Of a stretch of 9,335 nucleotides of DNA, positions 1-5,503 are shown piece by piece (within the stretch, counting starts at the first letter, position 1; each line of letters begins with the position of its first letter). The notes under the pieces were generated by a model. It ran no database searches and was not told the origin of the DNA. It worked only from the letters and a program-made list of their open reading frames with translations. This DNA is from an uncultured Desulfobacterales bacterium (GTDB lineage: Bacteria; Desulfobacterota; Desulfobacteria; Desulfobacterales; JAFDCJ01): the NCBI GenBank assembly GCA_945787595.1, contig CALZJV010000226.1, forward strand, positions 1 to 9,335, in the 5' to 3' direction. Made by a program: the position numbers and the translations under genes.

Positions 1-13
1 TTTGCTTTTGCAC
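1..13 (-). CDS. 5' end of an unidentified gene (partial)
   Basis: Only the first four codons would be inside the window, reading GTG CAA AAG CAA leftward. The start is supported by an AAGGAG ribosome-binding site at 28-23 with a 9-nt spacer. The gene would begin 43 bp after the stop of the crotonase gene on the same strand, as expected for the next gene of an operon. The nearby ATG at 38-36 is followed at once by TAA, so it is not a start. The product cannot be identified. The call rests only on the ribosome-binding site and the context. Confidence 0.45.
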
Positions 14-56
14 GGGATACTTCTCCTTAAGTTTACATGAATTATGCGCGCAGAAT

Positions 57-863
57 TCATTTGCCCCTAAACACCGGTTTTCTCTTTTCCATAAACGCGG
101 TAACCGCTTCGACCACATCCTCGGATGGTAACGCTGCGGCATTTTTCTGGGCCACGTACTGCAAGCCTGCATTGACGCCATGATCGCGGCTGTGCAGAAT
201 GACTTCTTTAGTCCCCTGGACCGTCAACGGCGGGCATTCAGCAATCAGGCCGGCAAGTTTTCGAGCCTCTGCAACCAATGCTTGACGATCTTCGCAGATC
301 CGCGTAATCAGTCCCATTCGCAGGGCTTCCTCGGCATTGAAATCCCGGCCAGTCAGCGCCAATTCTCTGAACCAGCCATGTCCGATGATGTACGGTAAGC
401 GCTGCAGGGTACCCAGATCGGCGATAATTCCCATGCGGGTTTCCCTGATGCTGAAAATTGCATCTTTGGTGGCCATGCGGATATCACAGGCGCTTATCAG
501 GTCGATACCGCCACCGATGCAATGGCTGTGAATGGCTGCAATCACCGGTTTGCGGCATTCTTCAATTTTGTTGAGACTCCCCTGGAGCTCCAATATTGCT
601 TTGCGGGTATTTTCCCGCTGATCGGCGGCCTTACCGCTGAGCAATGATGCGGCCTCCGTAAGATCGGTCCCGGCCGTAAAGCTTTTGCCTTCCGCCTTGA
701 TGACCACCGCACGGATGGTTGTATCCTGATCGAATTGGTCTAAATGCTCCGACAGCTCCTTAAAAAAAGAAGTTCCCATGGTATTGCGTTTTTCGGGGCG
801 ATCCAATGTCAACCAGGCAATATGTTCATCTGTTTCAACTTTGAAATGGGCGCTTGCACTCAT
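57..863 (-). CDS. Crotonase-family protein, probable delta3,5-delta2,4-dienoyl-CoA isomerase
   Basis: This 268-residue cytoplasmic protein is a complete crotonase (enoyl-CoA hydratase/isomerase) domain. The CoA-binding and oxyanion-hole segments are visible: LDRPEKRN at 20-27, KSFTAGTDL at 60-68 and HCIGGGIDL at 114-122. Between residues 115 and 157 it closely follows animal dienoyl-CoA isomerase (ECH1) as I remember it. The three acidic catalytic residues of rat ECH1 (Asp176, Glu196, Asp204) fall at D121, E141 and D149 with the same 20- and 8-residue spacing. Inferred role: moving double bonds in 3,5-dienoyl-CoAs so that odd-position unsaturated fatty acids can enter beta-oxidation. A plain hydratase or a CoA-ring enzyme remains possible, because side reactions are common in this family. 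The ATG at 863 has GAAAGGA 6 nt upstream. A further gene seems to follow at 1-13, suggesting an operon. Confidence 0.85.
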   Translation of the reverse strand: MSASAHFKVETDEHIAWLTLDRPEKRNTMGTSFFKELSEHLDQFDQDTTIRAVVIKAEGKSFTAGTDLTEAASLLSGKAADQRENTRKAILELQGSLNKIEECRKPVIAAIHSHCIGGGIDLISACDIRMATKDAIFSIRETRMGIIADLGTLQRLPYIIGHGWFRELALTGRDFNAEEALRMGLITRICEDRQALVAEARKLAGLIAECPPLTVQGTKEVILHSRDHGVNAGLQYVAQKNAAALPSEDVVEAVTAFMEKRKPVFRGK

Positions 864-904
864 ACGATGTCCTTTCTTGGATGATTCACATAGTTATAAC
901 ACCG

Positions 905-933
905 AAAATAGTTAAATCCACAGTTAAAGTCAA
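905..933 (-). promoter_or_regulatory. Candidate sigma70-type promoter for the crotonase gene
   Basis: Reading leftward, TTGACT (933-928) is separated by 17 nt from TATTTT (910-905). The -35 box matches consensus at five of six bases and the -10 box at four of six. The implied start, near 898, would leave a leader of about 35 nt before the ATG. It lies directly upstream of the gene, in A+T-rich DNA without repeats. It is a pattern match only. Transcription could also arrive from pta across the repeat-filled gap. Confidence 0.35.
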
Positions 934-1062
934 ATGGGATAGGAACTGTGACAAAAGATAATTGATCTGGAGCGGCGTCTGGTCTATGGTGCTTTCTTCG
1001 TTGCTAGTAATAGTTCAGCCAATAGAGCACTAAGCACGCTGATAATTTAATATCGAAATTAT

Positions 1063-1078
1063 AGGTTTCAGGTGTCAG
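1063..1078 (+). repeat. 16-nt CAGGTGT-type repeat, inverted copy at 9263-9278
   Basis: AGGTTTCAGGTGTCAG is present here, and its exact reverse complement occurs at 9263-9278. Both copies read as degenerate heptads beginning CAGG. Here the element sits immediately left of the hairpin repeat at 1083-1116. Function is unknown. The exact 16-nt match at this distance is unlikely by chance, and both copies are intergenic. Confidence 0.7.
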
Positions 1079-1082
1079 TCCA

Positions 1083-1116
1083 GCCGCCGGCCAAAAAAAC
1101 GGCCGGTCTGATCGAA
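1083..1116 (+). repeat. Dispersed hairpin repeat, copy 1
   Basis: A 34-nt element matches 9050-9083 at 30 of 34 positions without gaps and in the same orientation. It contains a hairpin with a CCGGCC (1087-1092) and GGCCGG (1101-1106) stem and an A-rich 8-nt loop, followed by the conserved tail TCTGATCGAA. No run of T follows the stem on the plus strand, so an intrinsic terminator is not obvious. Similarity continues weakly for a few bases past the tail (AGAAA, ACTT). It looks like a short interspersed intergenic element of unknown function. Confidence 0.75.
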
Positions 1117-1151
1117 GAAGAAAACTTAACGGCATAAATATATAATTTTCT

Positions 1152-1223
1152 GACAGGATCAACAGGATGGACAGGATAAATATATTAAACCAAAAAAATC
1201 CTGTAAATCCTGTAAATCCTGTC
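1152..1223. repeat. ACAGGAT nonamer inverted repeat
   Basis: The left arm (1152-1177) contains three ACAGGAT units spaced exactly 9 nt apart. The right arm (1198-1223) contains three ATCCTGT units, also 9 nt apart. The 26-nt arms are complementary at 22 of 26 positions, with the mismatches confined to the two spacer bases of each nonamer. The loop is 20 nt and A-rich. An RNA copy would form a long hairpin in either direction. Elements built on this unit are, from general knowledge, common between genes in several environmental bacterial groups. Their role is not established. Confidence 0.8.
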
Positions 1224-1292
1224 TAAATAAATGAAGTTTCATACAGGGGTGTTGCGCCGGAGACGGATCAGGTTAAGGGCTAAAGGCGAAGG

Positions 1293-1428
1293 TCGATGTT
1301 CGATGTTGTGGTGCATGTTTCCGTCCAACCCCTATCAACTCCATCAATCCAATCAACCCCAGTAACCTGCTTCCAGCATCCAGCAACTTGAATCCAGTAT
1401 CGAATATCCAGGGTCTGGCATCCAGCAC
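1293..1428. repeat. Patchwork of degenerate 7- and 9-nt tandem repeats
   Basis: Three short patches adjoin each other. TCGATGT occurs twice in tandem (1293-1306, period 7). Nonamers of the type CAACTCCAT lie at 1336-1371 (period 9, four units, the last diverged). Heptads of the type CCAGCAT run in phase at 1373-1428 (eight units, about half close to consensus). No convincing open reading frame with a ribosome-binding site covers the stretch. The patches are degenerate, so the unit count outside the clear copies is approximate. They belong to the short-period repeat DNA that fills this intergenic gap. Confidence 0.6.
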
Positions 1429-1502
1429 ACCAATCTTATTAACTCCGTCCCCAGTCAACAGCACTCGGTCCTCCACCCTATGCACTATGATACATGATCA
1501 AT

Positions 1503-1563
1503 CATTCCGACTTCCCGCCGGGGCGTAGGCCCTATGTTCCCTCTGGGCCGGAGGCCGAATTCC
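1503..1563. other. G+C-rich spacer with self-complementary GGCC blocks
   Basis: This segment lies between the A+T-rich palindromic stretch near 1485-1505 and the heptad array. It contains two similar blocks, GCGTAGGCC and GCCGGAGGCC (1547-1556), about 25 nt apart, and a small GGCC-GGA-GGCC stem-loop at 1546-1556. No gene is supported here. It may be the boundary unit of the adjoining array or a separate dispersed element. I cannot tell from a single copy. Confidence 0.35.
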
Positions 1564-1571
1564 AACTTCTG

Positions 1572-1837
1572 TCCTCTGTCCTCTGCCCTCTGCCATCCGT
1601 CCTCTGTCCTCTGCCATCCGTTCTCTGTCCTCTGTTCTCTGTCCTCTGTTCTCTGTCCTCTGTCCTCTGCCCTCTGTCCTCTGCCCTCTGTCCTCTGCCA
1701 TCCGTCCTCTGCCATCCGTCCTCTGCCCTCTGTCCTCTGCCCTCTGTTCTCTGTCCTCTGCCCTCTGTCCTCTGCCCTCTGCCCTCTGTTCTCTGTCCTC
1801 TGTTCTCTGTCCTCTGCCCTCTGTCATCCGTCCTCTA
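1572..1837. repeat. Strictly phased heptad array (38 units, YYMTCYG type)
   Basis: Thirty-eight consecutive 7-bp units occupy 266 bp with no insertion or deletion. On the plus strand the words are TCCTCTG (17 copies), CCCTCTG (9), TTCTCTG (6), CCATCCG (4), and TCATCCG and TCCTCTA once each, the last two at the pta end. Changes at positions 3 and 6 always occur together (A with C, or C with T), so the array mixes discrete words rather than random point mutants. Seen from pta, whose transcript reads this region, the words are CAGAGGA, CAGAGGG, CAGAGAA and CGGATGG. The array overlaps the last codons and stop of pta. Long open frames on both strands here are a by-product of repeats lacking stop codons. 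It resembles the short tandemly repeated repetitive heptamers known from filamentous cyanobacteria in style, not in sequence. Confidence 0.95.
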
Positions 1838-3926
1838 ATACAGCTGCCTGCGCCTGAATCGCCGTGATGGCGACCGTGTTGACGATGTCGGGTATGGTGC
1901 ACCCCCGGCTCAGATCGTTTACCGGTTTGTTTAATCCTTGCAGTACCGGTCCGATGGCGACCGCATTTGCGGAACGCTGAACCGCCTTGTAGAGATTGTT
2001 GCCGGTGTTCAGGTCAGGGAAGATGAAAACCGTTGCGCGGCCGGCGACTTCGCTCTGCGGCAATTTGGTTTTAGCAACCCCGGCATCCACGGCCGCATCG
2101 TACTGGATAGGACCTTCGATTTTCAAATCAGGTCGATTTTCTTTTACCAGCCGGGTAGCTTCACGCACCTTGTCGACATCCTTGCCTTTGCCGGATTGGC
2201 CGGTGGAATAAGAGCACATGGCGATGCGGGGTTCGACACCATAAATTTTAGCGGTTTCAGCCGAGCTGACGGCGATGTCCGCCAGCTGCCCTGCGCTGGG
2301 ATCAGGATTTACCGCACAGTCTCCATACACGAGCACACGGTCTGCCAGACACATCAGAAATACACTGGAGACGATGGCAACCCCGGGCCGGGTGCGAATA
2401 ATCTGAAGGGCCGGCCGGATGGTTTCGCCGGTGGTGTGAACAGCACCGGACACCATGCCGTCGGCGGCACCTTTATAAACCATCATGGTTCCAAAATAGC
2501 TGACATCCGTCAAGGTATCCCTGGCCATTTTTTCAGAGATGCCCTTGTGCTTACGCATCCCATAATAGATCATCGCGTATTCCTCGAGCAGTTCCGACTG
2601 CATGGGATCGACAATGTTGATATCCTCCAGGTTGAGCCCGAGTCCGCTAATTTTCTGCCGAATATCTTCCGGGTTACCCAGCAGGGTAATATCCACAACC
2701 TGGCGCCGCAGAAGTATTTCACTGGCTTGCAGAATGCGATTTTCAGACCCCTCGGGCAGAACGATATGCAGTCTGTGGGCCTTTGCCCGTTCGATGAGAT
2801 TGTATTCAAACATGATCGGCGTCACACTAGTGGAACGAACCACTTTGATGCGGTTTTCGATCTCCGGTATATTTACATGGGCTTCGAAAAGCCCCAGAGC
2901 AAAAGCAATCTTGCGCTCGTTTTGAGCCGTGAGCGCAGCTCTCACCGACCCGGCTTTAAGCGCTGTTGTATAGGTATCGGTGTCAACGCTGAAGATGGGT
3001 ATCGGCGACGTTTTTTTAGAACCTTCGATCAGTCGTTGCACCTGGGGTTCGAGCGGCAACCCACCGGTTAACAATAGACCGGAGATATTCGGATATGTTT
3101 CAGAAACCGTTGCCGCCAGGCTGCCCAGGATGACATCGGAGCGATCGCCGGCGGTGATGATGAGGGTTCCGTCACTGATATAATCCAGAAAGTGCGGCAA
3201 ATTCATAGCGGCAATTTTAATATCGAGTACCTCACGATTCAGCCCATCCGGATCACCCTGCAAGAGTCGACTTTTGAGGCTTGCGGCGATTTCTCCGACC
3301 GTCGGCTTGCCCAGCAGCGGCTCCTCGGGCAGGATATACACCGGTTCTTTAGCGGATGCGTCGTCTTTAAGTCGCGCGTTGATCAGAGCAACATTCTGCG
3401 GTTCCACCCGATTGACCAGGATTGCCACAATGGTGCATCCCTGACTATCAAAGGCATCCCGGGCAAAGCGAGTCGCATCGAGAATTTCCTGCGGTGATCT
3501 GCCATACCCGTTTACTACTGCTATAATCGGGCATCCCAAATCATTGGCCACCGCGGCATTGAAGTCGAACTCAAAGGCGGCGGATACCCCCGTGTAATCC
3601 GTGCCTTCACAGAGCACAAAATCACACCGGCTTTCCAGAGTTTTATATTTATCGAGGATGTTTTTTAAAAGCATATCATACTGCCCATGGGAAACCATGC
3701 GCTGAGCGTCCTCGTGTTTGTATGCGTACATGTCTTCATAGGCCGGCTTCAAATTGTAACGGTTCAGGATCAGCTGGATGTTTTTATCGCGTTTCACATC
3801 AGGAATAATCGGCCGGAAGAACCCGATGTTTTGCAAACGTCTTGACAGCAATTCCATGATACCGAGTGCCACCACGGATTTGCCTGCTCCTGGTTCCAGT
3901 GTTGCAATGAACAGACTTTTGGACAT
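1824..3926 (-). CDS. pta: Phosphate acetyltransferase (long, three-domain form)
   Basis: The 700-residue product (E. coli Pta: 714) catalyses acetyl-CoA + phosphate to acetyl phosphate + CoA, reversibly, in the cytoplasm. With acetate kinase, not seen in this window, it links acetyl-CoA to acetate and ATP. The N-terminal BioD-like P-loop domain (about 1-210) starts with EPGAGKS at 11-17. A DRTGG-type regulatory domain covers about 215-345. The catalytic PTA/PTB domain covers about 370-695, with ADGMVSGAVHTTGETIRPAL (488-507), STGQSGKGKDVDKVREAT (574-591) and GRATVFIFPDLNTGNN (629-644). The ATG at 3926 has AGAGG 7 nt upstream. The gene is divergent from mlaE. Oddity: the last few residues (LEDG) and the TGA stop are encoded by the heptad repeat array, so the native 3' end was probably replaced or trimmed. 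The conserved domain itself is intact, so activity is expected. Confidence 0.96.
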   Translation of the reverse strand: MSKSLFIATLEPGAGKSVVALGIMELLSRRLQNIGFFRPIIPDVKRDKNIQLILNRYNLKPAYEDMYAYKHEDAQRMVSHGQYDMLLKNILDKYKTLESRCDFVLCEGTDYTGVSAAFEFDFNAAVANDLGCPIIAVVNGYGRSPQEILDATRFARDAFDSQGCTIVAILVNRVEPQNVALINARLKDDASAKEPVYILPEEPLLGKPTVGEIAASLKSRLLQGDPDGLNREVLDIKIAAMNLPHFLDYISDGTLIITAGDRSDVILGSLAATVSETYPNISGLLLTGGLPLEPQVQRLIEGSKKTSPIPIFSVDTDTYTTALKAGSVRAALTAQNERKIAFALGLFEAHVNIPEIENRIKVVRSTSVTPIMFEYNLIERAKAHRLHIVLPEGSENRILQASEILLRRQVVDITLLGNPEDIRQKISGLGLNLEDINIVDPMQSELLEEYAMIYYGMRKHKGISEKMARDTLTDVSYFGTMMVYKGAADGMVSGAVHTTGETIRPALQIIRTRPGVAIVSSVFLMCLADRVLVYGDCAVNPDPSAGQLADIAVSSAETAKIYGVEPRIAMCSYSTGQSGKGKDVDKVREATRLVKENRPDLKIEGPIQYDAAVDAGVAKTKLPQSEVAGRATVFIFPDLNTGNNLYKAVQRSANAVAIGPVLQGLNKPVNDLSRGCTIPDIVNTVAITAIQAQAAVLEDG

Positions 3927-4475
3927 GTTGCGGCCTCTAAAAGTATTAAGAAAATTATCCGGGAAAAGTCACCTGTCATCTTATCCACCCGGAGGGCATT
4001 AAGTTCTGCTTGAAATCCATAAATAGAAGCATAGGGAAAGCCTACATCTCACCGGCTGCGGACGAAGCTGAGTAAAAGATTAAATTTATATCACGATGAG
4101 CTCGAATGCAACCTTTATGCTAATCTAAAGACCACATCCGGGTCCAAAGACTTGACTTGAAATCGCCGGAAAATTGTTGACTGCAAGAGCAGAATGATTA
4201 AATGGGCGCAATACACGCCCACATCAATTCAAAGCCTCACCCACCAAATTTTATAAATATAATTCCGGGGGAAAACGATGCATACTCGTCATACCTTTTC
4301 TCGGTTGAAAAAAATTATTGATCTTAATAAGTTTTGCTTGAGATTCGGATATATTGTGATATAAAACCCATACTAAGGACATTCCGTCAGATATGAATCC
4401 GCAACTTCTTATACAAGCCAAATTCTTAAGCTCAATTTCAGCGAATACCTCAATGAAGGAGGGGAAGATCACAAA
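3927..4475. other. Divergent intergenic region between pta and mlaE
   Basis: These 549 bp separate the divergent pta and mlaE genes and must hold promoters for both. A strong rightward candidate lies at 4338-4365 and is listed separately. For pta I see only a weak leftward candidate, TTGCAT (4111-4106) with TATAAA (4090-4085) and a short 15-nt spacer. Unlike the other long gaps, this one shows no obvious 7-9 nt repeat array. No open frame here has a convincing ribosome-binding site or recognisable product, and I see no RNA gene or riboswitch I could name. Confidence 0.6.
4338..4365 (+). promoter_or_regulatory. Extended -10 promoter for the mla operon
   Basis: TTGAGA (4338-4343) is followed after 16 nt by TATAAA (4360-4365). 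A TG sits one base upstream of the -10 box (4357-4358), making an extended -10 element. Each box matches sigma70 consensus at five of six positions. The expected start near 4372 gives a leader of about 104 nt before mlaE. It is the best promoter-like site I found in the window. Confidence 0.6.
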
Positions 4476-5324
4476 ATGACAGATAATTCTACGGTTGATA
4501 ATACCACAGTAACGCAACCGGTGAAGCCGGAGAAAGGGTTATTCAAATCCTTTTTTAATTTTTTCGGCGGCAAAACACTCAGTCTGAACAACGACATTGG
4601 GGCCATGTCCATATTCTTCTTCCGGTCTTTCATTATGATGTTTAGACTTAAAGCGATACCCGATATAATCCAACAGGTTTATTATATCGGCGCAAAATCC
4701 GCTCAGATTGTGATGCTGGTGGGCTTTTTCACCGGTATGGTACTGGGACTCCAACTGTATTTTGTTTTGGTCGATTTCGGTTCCGTGGGGGTGCTGGGTA
4801 CCGCCATCGCTCTGACGCTGATCCGAGAGATGGGACCGGTTCTGGCCGCCATCATGATCACCGCCCGGGCGGGTTCGGCCATGACCGCGGAGATTGGCAT
4901 CCAGCGTATCTCTGAGCAGATCGATGCGCTATCCACCATGCGCATCGATCCGCTGGCTTACCTGATCAGCCCGCGCATTGCTGCCGCCATTATCAGTTTT
5001 CCGATTTTAACCGCTTTTTTCGATCTCATCGGCATTATCGGCGCCTGGGTCAGCGGCTGCCTGATCCTGGGGGTCAATTCAGGTTCCTACTTTTACCGGG
5101 TGGTGTCAAGCACCCAGATCGATGACATTACGGGAGGCTTTATCAAGTCCATCGTGTTCGGACTTTTGATAATCACCATCTGCTGTTTTCAGGGTTATTT
5201 CACGCATATGCGCACGGACAGCTTCGGCGCTAAAAGTGTCAGCCTGTCCACCACCTCGGCGGTTGTGATATCGTGCGTGATGATCCTGATTTCCGATTAT
5301 ATTGTTAATTCTTTTATTTTGTAA
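4476..5324 (+). CDS. mlaE: MlaE-type phospholipid ABC transporter permease
   Basis: This 282-residue inner-membrane protein is the permease of the Mla/MCE phospholipid transporter (E. coli MlaE: 260). Hydrophobic segments lie near residues 75-98, 105-131, 168-200, 225-241 and 260-281. The family signature is clear at 117-152: REMGPVLAA, then ARAGSAMTAEIG, then RISEQIDAL. This cytoplasmic-side segment contacts the ATPase. The N-terminal 20 residues are polar and Thr/Asn-rich, and an amphipathic stretch follows (about 21-60) like the interfacial helix of other MlaE proteins. The ATG is preceded by AAGGAGGGG (4456-4464), 11 nt away. It is the first gene of the operon, behind the 4338-4365 promoter. 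A 179-bp gap with a long inverted repeat separates it from mlaF, unusual for two tightly interacting subunits. Confidence 0.95.
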   Translation: MTDNSTVDNTTVTQPVKPEKGLFKSFFNFFGGKTLSLNNDIGAMSIFFFRSFIMMFRLKAIPDIIQQVYYIGAKSAQIVMLVGFFTGMVLGLQLYFVLVDFGSVGVLGTAIALTLIREMGPVLAAIMITARAGSAMTAEIGIQRISEQIDALSTMRIDPLAYLISPRIAAAIISFPILTAFFDLIGIIGAWVSGCLILGVNSGSYFYRVVSSTQIDDITGGFIKSIVFGLLIITICCFQGYFTHMRTDSFGAKSVSLSTTSAVVISCVMILISDYIVNSFIL

Positions 5325-5363
5325 GAACCTATGCTTTTTGATAGACTGCACTCGGAAAAATTG

Positions 5364-5436
5364 GCCACTAAGGCACAAAGACACAAAGCAAAACTGTTTG
5401 CTATAATTTATCTTTGTGTCTTGGCGTCTTGGTGGC
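5364..5436. repeat. Long inverted repeat between mlaE and mlaF
   Basis: Two 25-nt arms (5364-5388 and 5412-5436) are complementary at 21 of 25 positions, separated by a 23-nt loop. As RNA, two of the four mismatches become G-U pairs. Each arm has internal 8-nt periodicity (CACAAAGA type on the left, TGTCTTGG type on the right). The structure would form inside the mla transcript, between the permease and ATPase cistrons. It could slow or end transcription, or be an RNA processing or stabilising site. No T run follows, so a classical terminator is unlikely. Confidence 0.8.
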
Positions 5437-5503
5437 GAAAATTTATTTCCACAAAAGACGTAAAAATATTTACTAATCCGGACGAACCGGGGAAAAATGA
5501 CCA

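Noticed and set aside
1083..1116. Intrinsic terminator at the CCGGCC/GGCCGG hairpin
   Set aside because: No T run follows the stem on the plus strand, and on the minus strand the hairpin is followed by G+C-containing sequence. The second copy has a weakened stem as well.
1572..1837. CRISPR array
   Set aside because: There are no spacers; the units are contiguous 7-mers. No cas gene is in the window.
1485..1902. Overlapping long open frames on both strands encoding QRTEDRG-like and SVLCPLP-like repeat proteins
   Set aside because: They arise because none of the heptad words creates a stop codon. A 7-bp unit reads through all frames with a 21-bp period. No credible ribosome-binding site or domain is present, and several frames are open at once.
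1938..3071. 377-codon open frame on the plus strand
   Set aside because: It lies antisense inside pta, whose protein is fully recognisable. The antisense translation has no recognisable domain.
4085..4111. Leftward promoter for pta (TTGCAT, TATAAA)
   Set aside because: The spacer is only 15 nt and the -35 box is poor. It is mentioned in the intergenic entry but not listed as a feature.
4251..4517. 88-codon minus-strand frame in the pta-mlaE gap
   Set aside because: It overlaps the mla promoter and mlaE start, shows no recognisable domain and has no convincing ribosome-binding site.
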